From Flaccisagitta enflata (Eukaryota; Chaetognatha; Sagittoidea; Aphragmophora), in assembly GCA_965153355.1 (NCBI GenBank), contig OZ231127.1:84134001-84198000 (forward strand): 64,000 nt of DNA, given 5' to 3'. The position numbers and the translations under genes were made by a program. The notes under the pieces were generated by a model that searched no databases, was not told the origin of the DNA, and worked only from the letters and a program-made list of their open reading frames with translations. Below are positions 47,713 through 59,170 of the stretch, one piece after another. Position 1 is the stretch's first letter. Each line of letters starts with the position of its first letter.

Positions 47713-48227
47713 TCATTATTTTACATGCCCAAAAGGCAGGGGTGTTTTACATTCCTATAGAAAAGTTGTCCTGTTAATGATCTGGTTTAAATCATTGGTG
47801 GAAATATCAAAGATGATGTCAGATATCTGCTTGAGCAAACGGGTTCAAATCGTTGGTGGAAATTTTCCATATTTCAAAATACAAATTTGAAGCTTTTCTA
47901 TTGACAATGTATCGAAATGATGGAAATGATTAAACGTTTTTGTACAACATTGGAAAACCCCTGATTGATTCTATGGTTAATCAGTCCTTTCTCTCTATTC
48001 AGCCTCTCCTGCTCATCTGTCTCCACCCTCATCCTTCACCGTCTCTTCAGGTGCCTCTTTTGTCTTTGTTTCTTTGTCTCATTTCTGCTTATCACCTAAG
48101 AAGAATACAGGTACACAAAATATTTGTATGAAAACGTCAATGTTCCATCTTACAGATCTGCAATAAATAACTCACTCTTCTAGCTTTTGTTTGTCATCTC
48201 ATCAAGCATTTCTTTAGCTTGAACAAG
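47713..48227. other. unassigned sequence
   Basis: No features recognised. Confidence 0.4.
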
Positions 48228-48416
48228 CAAGGCTGGATACAGCAATCTAGTCGTGGAAGGGTTTACAATGAGAAGCTGGCAATGCAAAAGCCCGCTCGCA
48301 ATTCAGAAATGTTATGGACTGATGGGGGATGGACAGATGGACGGGCCAGATGGAGTGGACGGATGGACAGACCAGCTGGAAACACGACAGAATGTTGTAG
48401 TTGTGTGTCCGCGACT
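48228..48416 (-). mobile_element. degenerate CHE
   Basis: CAAGCAAGGCTGGATACAGC, AGTCGTGGAAGGG, GGATGGACAGATGGACGG, then AGTTGTGTGTCCGCGACTAA. Another CHE-like half (GTCCGTCGGTCCG repeats, CACCCATCTGCAAC) lies at 48480-48720. Confidence 0.55.
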
Positions 48417-48824
48417 AAAAAGAACAAGAATAGTTGATGTAATATAGTCATTTTAGTTGGAGCTTTGGCTCTGAGCTTATCCGTCGGTCCGTCGGTCCGT
48501 CGGTCCGTCGGTTTGTCCGTCCGTTCATTGGTTGGACCATCTGTTGGTTGGTCCGTCCGTTGGATAGTCTGTTGGTTGGTAGGTCCGACCATTTGACTGA
48601 GCCTGAGTTGGAGTGGGGAAGATGAGCGTTTTAGAACCTTTGAGCAGGTGTCTGTGTTGGAAAGGGTGTTGGGTGAGGCATTGGGTGTGGATGGGTATTG
48701 TCCCTACACCCATCTGCAACATTACTAAGGATCCATATATTAATAATCAGGTGAAATTTATCACTTGAATATATCACAGGGCCTACTTATTCATTTTTCT
48801 AAAATCTAGAGCGACTGTAGAGAT

Positions 48825-49720
48825 CTGAGGAAAAACACTAAAAATACTGTAATTTGCTGTTTTACATTTTACAACATATGTATTATATTTTTCAGCATCT
48901 GGCTGGTCTTAGGTTACTTTTTCCAAAATGGTGTTCCTAGAACTGAATTACACAATTTTGAGTACAAGATGAATCAGCTAACATGATAACACAGTCAGAA
49001 CATTGTCAAAAAGCAAAAGTATTAGCTTTTACTCTAGATGCTTTATATTCATGACCTGGAATCATTTTATTCTTAAAATACAATGTTTGATGTTTTTTGT
49101 ATAAAAATTTCATGGGTCTGGGTTAGATAGTCTGTCCACAACTTCAAATCTAAGTAAAAGAGGCATTTCTAGCAGAAGCTCATTTTCAGCTCAAAACCTT
49201 TTTCTTTAAACGGGGAATTTTTTCTTTAATTTGCTCTCATTTGAAGACGACTTGACTTATAGATGCCAGATTGGTCTCAAATGAAAGATAATTTGATTTT
49301 CTTTCATTTTAGACCAATGTAGCATCTGTGGCTGAAGCCATTTTAACAACAGAACAATTTGAAAATAAACTGCCAAGATGAAAAAAGTCAGTAATCAAGC
49401 TCAAGCTGTAAAGATTCATTTTACTTCAAACTGATGTTATAAACAAGCTATTTAACTCAGACCCATGAAATTTTGACACAAAAAACGTCAAGCATAGTAT
49501 TATAAGAGAAAAATTATTCCAGGTCATGAAGATGAAGCATCAAGGAGTAAAAGCTTCATACTTTTTTGCATTTGACAATGTTCACACTGTAATAGGGAAA
49601 TACTGAAAAAAACAGTAAAAAATGCTATTTTACAGCATTTTTACAGCATTTTAGAGCATTAATTCACAATTCTATCAGGAAATTTTTGAGAATTTAGTAT
49701 GAATTAATAAATTAAGTATT
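48825..49720. mobile_element. foldback element, decayed
   Basis: CTTTATATTCATGACCTGGA / TTCCAGGTCATGAAGATGAA, ATTTCATGGGTCTGGGTTAG / TAACTCAGACCCATGAAAT and GAACATTGTCAAAAAGCAAA / TTTTGCATTTGACAATGTTC are inverted. Limits are approximate. Confidence 0.65.
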
Positions 49721-50462
49721 CCCGATGCCCATCCCATTGGTTGTTTTTACCTCCTGTTCTTTCTTGACCACATAAAGCCTCAAACAATGCGTGACTTTTA
49801 AAAAAGCTTGAGGCAGCTATAAGAAATGTGTTCACACCTAAAGACATTGAATCACAAAAATACTCATAAATCAGAATTACTGATGAAAGGACTTGAAATT
49901 TTAAGTTGGCATAGAATTTGATATCAACTTAGATCATTTAAGATGCAAACTTCCCTAGTTTCTTATAATGGGTCTCAATACCAGATTCTGACGTAAACAT
50001 AGCGTGACAGAAGTGTGAACACATTTCAACATCTTTAATTTGTTTATATTCCCCATTGAGACATGGCAAAGTGCAGAAATTTCAGCATGTTCACTCTCTC
50101 TTATATCTTGCTAAACAGGCAAAAAAGTTAACTAAGGATGATAATTGTTTTTTTATAATGATGAGAATTTTAAAAATTGTTAATAATAGTACTTTTAAAA
50201 AAAAATTTTAAAAATTACTTAATTTATTATGAACAAGGACCTGTCAACGAATGTTTAGTCCTCAAAACCACCAGCCAGGACCAATGAAATGCCCCATTTC
50301 TTCATATCACATTATGTTTTTTCTCATATTTTACAGTGGAGATAGTCAGTGGGACATAAATAGGACATATAAAAATTGGCCAAATCAGCCCTTTTTTGGG
50401 TCTTAGATCGTAAAAATATGTCGACACTGAAGAAAGTAGGTTGTTACCAGAGTGCTACCTGA
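49721..50462. other. unassigned AT-rich sequence
   Basis: No features recognised. Confidence 0.4.
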
Positions 50463-50606
50463 TGTCCCTGACCACCTAGGGACACTTTTCTCCAAAAAGA
50501 AATTGAGAAAGGATACTTTATATGTCATCCTGTATGGGTATTTCCTTGGCCCGGCGAAACCCGAATCTTACCTCGACTGTTTTTAGTCCTCATTTTCTTA
50601 ACGTTT
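50463..50606 (-). ncRNA. speculative small RNA: 34-nt leader-like sequence, donor, U-rich site, 3' hairpin
   Basis: On minus: the 34-base repeat ending ACAGTCGA, then G|GTAAGA (a good 5' splice site), about 65 bases, CAATTTCTTTTTGGAG (resembling an Sm site but with a C in the U run), and a 7-bp stem TGTCCCT / AGGGACA at 50484-50463. This order is that of spliced-leader RNAs. No promoter was identified and the Sm-like site is imperfect, so it may equally be an exon end or chance. Confidence 0.2.
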
Positions 50607-51039
50607 AGGCCCCATTTTTTCCTCTTCCTCTTCCCGGGATTTCTTTCAGCTAAACGTAAATGAAAAGAAACGAAATGAGAAACCCCCATGACCATAGTCA
50701 CATGACCATAGTCACGAGTCTTGAGGCTTATCGACTTTAGGGCAACGGCCTTAAAAGACACCATAGTCTTTAGGTCGTGAGGTCTTGAGGCTTTTTTTGG
50801 GGGCAAGCAAGCCGCATTGAAGTTATTCATGCGTTTATATATTCTATAAATCATTATAGATATCTCTCTTCCTGTTCATCCGTCTATCCCTTCGTTTTTC
50901 TGTCCATCTTTGTGCTATTGCAACTTTTTGACTATCTCTCTACCTATTTATTTGTCTATCTCTCTGCCTATCTATATGTCTATCTATCCATATGCCCCTC
51001 CAATGGCCCATCATTACACTCCTTGTTCTGTCTGTTTTT
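50607..51039. other. unassigned sequence
   Basis: The minus frame to 50854 has no family resemblance. A CTAT-rich patch lies at 50860-51000. Confidence 0.35.
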
Positions 51040-51182
51040 AGTCGCGGATTAGCGGCTTTATAAGAAGCTTTGTCCATTCATTCGTCTGTCCATAATGCAC
51101 AATTCAAAAAATACAGAAACACGCATTTTGAGGACAGGTGTGGAGTGGGAGGTTTTGCGCCCTTGCCCACTCATCTGCGACA
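51040..51182 (+). mobile_element. CHE, decayed GTCGCG type
   Basis: AGTCGCGGATTAGCGGCTTT, ATAAGAAGCTTTGTCC, AAAAATACAGAAACACGCAT, CCCTTGCCCACTCATCTGCG, AC. Stem partly broken; terminal GCCTTG lost. Confidence 0.6.
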
Positions 51183-51301
51183 AGTTATTCATCTCACCTT
51201 CACTATCTAACCATTCCCCATTACTTTATCTATGCATTTATACATCTATCTCTAAATACCATCAGTTATAATGAAGTATTGATATAATTCTATTTGGTGT
51301 A

Positions 51302-51478
51302 CAGTTGAACCCCGCTCTAACGGATTTCAGGGGACTATCAAAACTTTTCTGTTATACGCGGAAATCTGTTATTGCCAACAAAGAAAATAAAAGAAATGTA
51401 CTTGAAGGGACTATCATTCTTTATCTGTTATAGGCGGAATTCCATTGATGGCGGGTCCGTTAGAGCGGGGTTTAACTG
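51302..51478. mobile_element. MITE with CAGTTGAACCCCGCTCTAAC ends, TA-flanked
   Basis: About 23-bp inverted ends CAGTTGAACCCCGCTCTAAC and GTTAGAGCGGGGTTTAACTG, flanked by TA at 51300-51301 and 51479-51480. Ends of this kind are typical of pogo/Tigger-like Tc1/mariner elements; 177 bp, no transposase. Confidence 0.85.
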
Positions 51479-51523
51479 TAGGTAGATGATTAAAAGTTTG
51501 AAAGGTATTGTTGTCCATCAAAA

Positions 51524-51722
<199 letters not shown>

Positions 51723-51865
51723 GAAACACAAAAGGTGTAAAGAAACGTTTTTCTAGCTTTCCAGCCTCTCGATCTGCAAGTTTTCTTTTTTTGGCGTGAA
51801 AAGAATGAAATGTGAATGTTGAGTCGCGTCACGTGATCATCACTGAAACCGTGCAGCAGTCCACA

Positions 51866-52147
51866 TCATCGGCTGTTCACCACTCTATTTTCCTTTTCCT
51901 TCTCCTCCGCCACCGCCTCCTCCTCCTCCGCCTCCTCGTCCGCTTCCTCTTCTTCTTCTTCCTCCGTCTCCGTCTTCACCTCATAGTTCCACTCTTTTCT
52001 CTCACTCGATCGATGAGACGATGACGATGATCTTGTTTTTTTTTGGTCTGGATGGTCGAACAGCGAAAAAAGGAGAAAAAAAAACTGAACTAAAAAACTA
52101 AAGTAGTGAAGAAAACAAAGAAAACAAAAATAAAACCGGAAAAACAA
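51866..52147 (-). other. acidic low-complexity open frame
   Basis: Minus frame with SSSSSHRSSERKEWNYEVK, then a Glu-rich run and stop. GAG/GAA triplets alone could explain it. No clear acceptor; weak exon candidate. Confidence 0.2.
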
Positions 52148-52486
52148 ACAACAAATAATAATGCACCCCTTTCACAGTTTTTAACGATTAAATGGTTGTT
52201 TTTTTTGGGGGGGGGGGGGATGGTTGGTCGCATTCTAGGATTTTCCACTTTTTTGCCGTTTTTATCGTCTTCGCCTTATTACATTTTTGCCCCTTTACAT
52301 AGCCATTTTGAGAGAAATCATCATATTTTGAACCAACTGTCGAGGCCAATGAGACCTACATTGATGCGCCATTTTCGAAATCTCACGGCTTAAATTGAAT
52401 TATATAATTTCCGGAAGATTACGTCATGTTTTATAAGCTCGTTATGTCATTCTGCGCTAAAGTTACTCAACAAGTTACCACAAATA

Positions 52487-52722
<236 letters not shown>

Positions 52723-52880
52723 CCATCGTTGTTATTCTATCAATCATGACACTCAAGTAAGGTATATTTATCTTCCTTGGGAGTCTCGCTTGTCAACTGA
52801 ATGTCACTTATTATTTGCGTTTCAGCGACTATACTATCAAATTCTTCAATTAAGGGTTTCAATACTTTTAATTGTATTGA

Positions 52881-52885
<5 letters not shown>

Positions 52886-52974
<89 letters not shown>
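52886..52974. repeat. (CT)n microsatellite
   Basis: About 88 bp of pure CT. Confidence 0.97.
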
Positions 52975-52976
<2 letters not shown>

Positions 52977-53065
52977 CCTGCCCAATGACAGCTGCGGGAG
53001 GCTGAGAGTGAAAATTGGCCCGCGATGCCCAACCCGAAATTCCGTGTCTTACCGCAAAATGGGAT

Positions 53066-53476
53066 ACCGTATTTCACCTGATTAGCGCCGCCTCTCTTAT
53101 CAGCGCACCCCCCTCCCCCTCTTTTTAAAAATGAGGCTTTGTCCGTCCGTCCGTTGGTTCGCTGGTCCGTTGGTTCGTTGGTTCGTCCATGGAAAAGTGG
53201 AAAAACAAGCATTTAAGATACTTTTCATGTATGGGGGTGGGGTTGGGGTGTGGTTGTGTGGATGGTGGTTGGATGCCTCTGCCTACCCGTCCGCAACAAT
53301 ATTGTGACCCCGCGTCACTTGGTCCCTTTTCCCTCTCAATTTCTTTTCATATTCTTACATTTTCTGAAATATAGGAAGATTTATAAACAGTTTATATGTA
53401 GTTTTTAAGGAGACTCATGTGGCAATGTTTAAAGGTGATTTTGTAAGCGCCCGGGCGCTGATTAGGAGAATTACGG
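53066..53476. mobile_element. MITE with CCGTATTTCACCTGATTAGC ends, TA-flanked
   Basis: Left CCGTATTTCACCTGATTAGC, GCC and right GGGCGCTGATTAGGAGAATT, ACGG are inverted, with TA on both sides. A CHE (53122-53321) is inserted. Similar GCGCACCCGC pieces occur at 37362 and 55588. Confidence 0.75.
53122..53321 (+). mobile_element. CHE variant, hairpin lost
   Basis: TGAGGCTTTGTCCGTCCG, GGTTCGCTGGTCCG repeats, GGAAAAACAAGCATTTAAGA, GCCTACCCGTCCGCAAC, then ATATTGTGACCCCGCGTCAC instead of the usual GCCTTG end. The same right end occurs at 37985-38010. Confidence 0.6.
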
Positions 53477-53517
53477 TAGTGATAATAACACTCAAGGCAG
53501 TGTGTTAGGGGGCGTTT

Positions 53518-53762
53518 CTAGTCAAAGACGATCGCGTTTTGAAAGGGCCACTCGGTCGCTCGCTACGTTCGTTCGCTCGCACCGCTCACTCCGCTCACTC
53601 GCTCCGCAGCGCTCCGCTTCGCTCGCTCGCTCCGTTCACGGGCTCGCTCACTCACTTCGCTCACTCCCTCGTGGGACAGTTGAAATTCTTGAATATGTGT
53701 TCACACTGTTATCGCGTTTCACGGGAACAAACGCGTTTTTGGCGCTCACTAGAAACACGCCC
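53518..53762 (-). mobile_element. TTA-MITE, complete copy
   Basis: Inverted ends GGGGGCGTTTCTAGTC and GCTCACTAGAAACACGCCC, with exact TTA at 53515-53517 and 53763-53765. A 3-bp TTA duplication is characteristic of PIF/Harbinger-type transposons. Interior CGCTCGCT / CACTCCGCTCAC repeats. Confidence 0.85.
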
Positions 53763-53765
53763 TTA

Positions 53766-54451
53766 ATCAGTTTCTTTCCCATGTGACTTTTCTTTTCCGG
53801 GTTTGTGTTTTTGTTCGGACTTATCAAAGCGAAAGTCGCTTACTGAAACCCATCTTTTGACAGAAGTCAGCTTTAGCTATATCCACCGACCTTATAACAA
53901 GAATATAATATAATATTAAGTAGAGCAACCAAAACAGACATGTGAGAGTCCTTGATAAATGGTTAGATGGTTAATAGCACGTATCCATAAAAACACCCTT
54001 GAATTCGATATCAAGGAGAAATAAAATGCGTTTGGTCGGTCATCTTTTAAGCCTAAGCCGAAATCCGATCTTTTCTTTCCACAAACATAAGATTCAGAAA
54101 ACTTGTTCAAACACAAGATTTCTTCATCTTCTTCATCTTCTTTTCTTCTTTTTTCATTCATTCTTTCTCAAACTCTTAGAATTGTTTGCATATTTTGTGC
54201 AAACGCGTATGCAGAGAAAGTTGCCACTTTTCATCTTCTATTCTTTCAATCGAGAATTTCTTTTTCATTTCTTCCATTACCTTGTAACTGAGTCCCCGGC
54301 ACTGATTATTTCTGCGATTCTAAACTGATAATGAATCTATCAAATCCCTGTGCATATATCAGAGTTTTATGAGCTGGTTGAATGATTCATTTACTAAATG
54401 GATTCCTTCCCCATTTTCTATACCCAGATTTACTAAATTCTATGTTCATAG
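53766..54451. other. unassigned sequence upstream of gene 3
   Basis: No exon or promoter element could be supported. A TTCTTCATC run lies at 54120-54150. Confidence 0.4.
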
Positions 54452-54954
54452 AAACACAAGCCATGCCTTCTCCCCAACCATTCCGTCCACGATATCCCCA
54501 ACCATTCCGTCCACGATATTCCCAAACATTCTGTCCACGATATCCCCAACCATTCCGTCCACGATATCCCCAACCATTCCGTCCACGACATCCTTCTCAA
54601 TCGCTCCGCCCAGTCTTTCGTCAACTCCCCACAACAACATCATTATCTTCAGAGTCATCCTCACCCTCATCAGCATCCGCATCATCAGCATCCTCATCCT
54701 CATCAAGGTGGAAATCGGATCATTCTCGGTTTAAGCGGAAGCATGATTCGTCAACAAATCAACGCCTCTCCTTCCTCTGCCGCTGCTACAGCAATCACCT
54801 CCTCCACCACCACCACCACCACCAACGCCACCACCGCCGCCACCACTGCCACCGCATCCGCCTCGACTGCCACAGCTCCCAACCCTGCCATCATCTCGTC
54901 CGCCATCGCAAATTCATCGACAAGAATACTCGAAGATGAATACACCAAAGAATT
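54452..54954 (+). CDS. exon A of a gene of unknown function (His/Pro-, Thr/Ala-rich)
   Basis: Not recognised. Acceptor TTCATAG|AAACAC (weak pyrimidine tract), donor AAAGAATT|GTAAGG at 54954. The frame chosen is the one that joins exon B in phase (TT|C). It begins with a 24-bp tandem repeat (five copies, coding NHSVHDIP), then SPQQHHYLQSHPHPHQHPHH, a less biased segment GGNRIILGLSGSMIRQQINA, a Thr/Ala run from ACC/GCC triplets, and IANSSTRILEDEYTKE. The two other frames are open over much of the exon, so frame choice rests on the splice phase and composition. The 5' end is uncertain. Confidence 0.6.
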
Positions 54955-54957
54955 GTA

Positions 54958-54959
<2 letters not shown>

Positions 54960-55041
<82 letters not shown>

Positions 55042-55078
55042 GAGAGACAGAGAGAGAGACAGAGAGAGAGACAGAGAC

Positions 55079-55117
<39 letters not shown>

Positions 55118-55160
55118 GAGACAGAGAGAGAGACAGAGACAGAGACAGAGACACAGACAG
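54960..55160. repeat. (GA)n tract at the start of an intron
   Basis: About 74 bp of pure AG immediately after the GTAAGG donor of exon A, then GACAGA-interrupted AG. Confidence 0.95.
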
Positions 55161-55902
55161 ACACACAGATGCCGACAGACGGATAGACAGTGAGCGAGTG
55201 GAACGACGAGCAGTTAAACTCCAACCACAACTTATTGAGCCAAACTGAAAAAATTAACCGCTAACGCAACAATTTATATTCAAATTTTGTTATATGCGTA
55301 TAAAACATGAAACGTCCAAGCCTCGTCTTGGGCCAGAGGGAATTCCGGGGAGTGCAGCCGAAAGGCGCAAATTTAGCAGAGGTGTGAAAATATTCGGAAT
55401 TGCGTGGTCGACTTAAAAGCAATGATAAAGCAACTATTTTGAGTTGTTTAAAAATGGTGGCTCTTTAATTTCTTAAGCATCTTCATGCCTTATGAGAAAA
55501 GGTCCATCATGCTCTACCTACCTACTATGAACTCTTACTTGGACGGATATAGATGAGACCAAGTACAGATGCGTCTGGCTAAAGCGCACCCGCCAATAAG
55601 ACATTAGATTTTAAGTCCTGAAAATATTGTCATAAGATCTATGTTGGCTACAATTAATGATTGATAATGTGCTGTGGTGCTAGCAGAGCCTTGAGTCTCG
55701 AGTCTTGATTGAGTGCTGGTCAAGCTTAGCGGCTCAAATAGGGACCTTGGTTACAACTATGCAAGGAGAGCAAAATTCGGGTTTGATAATGTTTCTGAAT
55801 TTTTATCTGCTTTTGGTTACAACTCTTTGTTTTTCCCTGACTCATCATTTCTCTCTTCCATTTCACGCTCACTAAATTCTTTTCATTCTTTTTTTTTATT
55901 TT

Positions 55903-55905
<3 letters not shown>
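55161..55905. other. intron sequence, unassigned
   Basis: Contains AAGCGCACCCGCCAATAAG near 55578, related to MITE ends at 53066. Nothing else recognised. Confidence 0.4.
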
Positions 55906-56079
<174 letters not shown>

Positions 56080-56084
56080 CTTAG

Positions 56085-56284
56085 CTTGCCGCCTCACTTC
56101 AGATCCAAGGGAGCATTCCTGCGTCAAATCAATGCTCAAAACACGTCCGCAACACTCAATGTCATTCAAAACAACAACATCAACAATAACAACAGCAACT
56201 ACGTGAAAAACAACAATCTCAATCACATTTTCTCTCCTTTTCACGCCTCACCAGGAACACCAAAAAGCGCCGCTTCATTGAAAG
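56085..56284 (+). CDS. exon B of the gene of unknown function
   Basis: Acceptor CTCTCAGTCTTAG|CTTGCC, donor TTGAAAG|GTGAGG. Read in the frame set by exon A it gives EFLPPHFRSKGAFLRQIN, then ATLNVIQNNNINNNNSN, LNHIFSPFHASPGTPKSA and ASLK, ending in one base (G) completed by GT of exon C to Gly. Phases agree at both junctions. Asn runs come from AAC triplets. A TTA-MITE starts 20 bases after the donor. An alternative acceptor (CAG, six bases upstream) would keep the frame and add two codons. Confidence 0.68.
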
Positions 56285-56304
56285 GTGAGGCTGCATTGGA
56301 CTAA

Positions 56305-56527
56305 GGGCGTGTTTCTAGTGAGCGCCAAAAACGCGTTTGTTCCTGTGAAACGCGATAACAGTGTGAATACATATTCAAGAATTTCAAACGTCCCACAAGG
56401 GAGTGAGCGAAGTGAGTGAGCGAGCCCGTGAACGGAGCGAGCGAGCGGAGTGAGCGGTGCGAGTGAATGTAGCGAGCGACCGAGTGGCCCGTTAAAAACG
56501 CGATTGTCTCCAACTAGAAACGCCCCC
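56305..56527 (+). mobile_element. TTA-MITE in intron, 20 bp after a splice donor
   Basis: Ends GGGCGTGTTTCTAGTGAGC and CAACTAGAAACGCCCCC. Flanks TAA (left) and TGA (right), an imperfect 3-bp duplication. Confidence 0.8.
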
Positions 56528-56987
56528 TGAGATAAGTCTAGGTCGGTGTGTCATGTCATGGGCAGGGTTGAGTGGTAGGTCGGTGCGGCACGTCATGGGC
56601 TGGGTTGGATGGTTGGTCGGGGTCGCATTGTGCTGGGTTATGGTTGTGGATCGGAGTGCCATTAGGATGGGTTTTGGTGGTGGATCGGGGTGGCATTAGA
56701 TAGGATAGGATAGGCTGCATGGGACGGACTAGCGTGTCAATCATATGCCAAGTCGTCACACGATTACATGATGGGTTGGGAGAGAGTCGGCCTTTTTGAC
56801 GCGACTGGATGGTTATTAACGCGACTGGAAGCTAAGCCTACTATGAAGCACTAACTCTTAACGGCAGTTTGATTCCCATTGTGTCGTCCAAAGGGCTCGT
56901 AAATTTTCCCCTTGATTTGAGAGAAGAGATCGCCTGGTTTAACTTTTTTTTCAACATCGATCTGGTGTTTCTTTTCTTCTTATTTTT
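56528..56987. other. unassigned intron sequence
   Basis: GGTTGGTCGG- and GGGTTGG-rich patch at 56540-56720, otherwise nothing recognised. Confidence 0.4.
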
Positions 56988-57139
56988 TGTCGCTTGCTAC
57001 GCGACTCTATGACCCGCTATGTCGGTCGGGCGGTCCCGTCGGTCTGTCTCTTTTTTCACCGTTTTACGTTGTTTTAAGTTATTTTACATTTTGTCTTTTA
57101 ATCTTGACGACCGCACGCGACTTAGCGATGTTGGCCTTG
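56988..57139 (+). mobile_element. CHE, GTCGCG type, compact
   Basis: Hairpin GTCGCTTGCTACGCGAC, CTATGACCCGCTATGTCGGT, partner GCACGCGACT, end GATGTTGGCCTTG. GCAGGGGC boxes absent. Confidence 0.7.
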
Positions 57140-58162
57140 TTTTATCATAACATCGTTTTATGAAGGAGAACCTTTGTTCATTATTGATACAGATATTATG
57201 TCGTTTCGTTACGTTCTGGGATTTTTTTTCTAGAAAGGTTTGGTTAAAAAAGATAAAGGTCACATGGTTTTTTTCTCGTTTTTGGTAGTAGATTCCTGTT
57301 TGAGGGTTGTATTAATGGTTCTTGTCACCGAGTCCTCGAGAATCCCACACTTTTGATGACTTAATTAACCTAGTGGTATCTCAGGTGAAGGCTGCGCACA
57401 CTATAGAATTCAGTTTTGGATGAGATGACTTTAAAAATGACATGTTTTTACAAGGATTACAAAGATTACAAGACGCGGTGAATCGAAAAATTGAGATAAA
57501 TGATATATCTTGTTACGTAAGAGAGTAATTATCTGAGGACCCCACTAGATACCTTTTCGACCTACATTTGGGATGACAATGTTATTGACACAGTCGTCCC
57601 TTTCTCTCTTAAACGAGAGAATTATACAAATCAACATCATCAATTTCCATCATCATCATCATCATCATCTGAGGCTACCGCGTAACACTCGAGGTGCGAG
57701 ATCGCCGGAGGATGATAAAGTAAACCCGGTTTCTAACACATAGGACGTCTCGAATTCTCCCTAAATCATTGATAAGGTTCCAAATTAGAATTGCCATTCT
57801 TGAAAAACCTGTCTTTCGTAGTAAAGATATCAAATGAGGCTCGCCACGCTTGACGACTCTCGCTGTCGTTTGAGAGAGAACGTGTAAATTCTTATTGCAT
57901 ACAGTTAGTCACTTACCCACCTTACAGTTAGTCACTTACCCACCAGGCGTCTGCTGTTGTGAGTCGAGTTGGGCTTGAAAATGCAAGACAAAGGCTACCA
58001 TTTTGTTATTCAAACTTATTAGTTATTTCTTTCCGATTGAAAGGACATTAAGAGGACATTTCCATCAGAGCTTCGCTATGTGCTAAAAAGCCGGGATGCT
58101 TGATATAGCAAAAGTGTTGTTTTAGGCGAATTTCTCTCCCACGCTGAGGATGAGACCAATTA
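57140..58162. other. unassigned intron sequence with a 22-bp tandem duplication
   Basis: ACAGTTAGTCACTTACCCAC occurs twice in tandem at 57901-57945. CATCAT run at 57645-57670. No exon seen. Confidence 0.45.
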
Positions 58163-58406
58163 GGACGTTTTTCTAGTGATGACCGAAAACGTGTTTGTTC
58201 CCGTTGAACGCACTAACAGCATGAACAAATATTCATGAATTTTAACTTTTCCACGACAGAGTAAGCGAAATGAGTGAGCTAGCCTGTGAATAGAGCCAGT
58301 GAGCGAAGCGAGCATAGTGGAACGATTGAGCGGTGTGAGCAAACAAACGTAGCGAGCGACCGAGTGGCCCGTTCTAAACCCGATTGTCTTGACTGGAAAC
58401 AGGCCC
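58163..58406 (+). mobile_element. TTA-MITE, decayed copy
   Basis: TTA|GGACGTTTTTCTAGTGATGA on the left and GACTGGAAACAGGCCC on the right, interior GAGCGAAGCGAGC. Confidence 0.75.
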
Positions 58407-58734
58407 TGACCGCAACACTATTTTCGTAAACCAAGGCCATGCCCCCTGTGTCTTTTCGAGAGAGTCGAATAGTGTTTGAAATCAGGATATGACTGCATAA
58501 TTTGTTACAAAATAAAAAAATTGGTACAAAATCAGTAATTTGTAAAAATCAATTCCTTCATAGGGGAATGAATGAATGAAAGAATGAAGGAATGAATGAA
58601 AAAAATGAATGAATTAATAAGACAAGACATCGATTTATGGGATACACATACATGTGCAAAAGTACTCAAAATTTTCGATCTGTTTAGCCAGACCATACTA
58701 CCTAGGAAAAAAGTGTATAGCATTACTTATGCAA

Positions 58735-59170
58735 GCATATCTCCTACAAACATCTATGAAATCATAAAAAAATAGGGAGACTCTGAAACAACTTCAAATT
58801 ATCTGTCTAATGCCACCAATCCCATTCTCCTAGGTCAAACGGTTGAAAGATGAGAGCTAAAACAAAACTTTTCTTCATCATCATGATTTGATCAGTTAAT
58901 GATTTAATAATGAAAATTTGCAGAATCATACCGCCTTAAGGAAAATTGCATAATTTGTCAATGAAAGTTGGGTTACCAAGTAAAAAGAATTACCTCTTGT
59001 GTTCGCACTCAGCTCCAGGTAGTAGCAGTTTTGTTTTGGCTCTCATTTCTAAATGCTTTGACATAGAGGAACGCGGTTTGTGGCATTTGAAAGATTTTTT
59101 GAAGTAGTTTCAGAGTCTCACCAATTTTTTGTACTTTCTTAACAATCTACGACTGATATGCTCACTTGTA
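58735..59170. mobile_element. foldback element
   Basis: GAGACTCTGAAACAACTTCA / TGAAGTAGTTTCAGAGTCTC, TCTAATGCCACCAATCCC / TGTGGCATTTGAAAGA and GATGAGAGCTAAAACAAAAC / GTTTTGTTTTGGCTCTCATT are inverted. A single arm of the same family occurs at 8840-8950. Confidence 0.75.
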
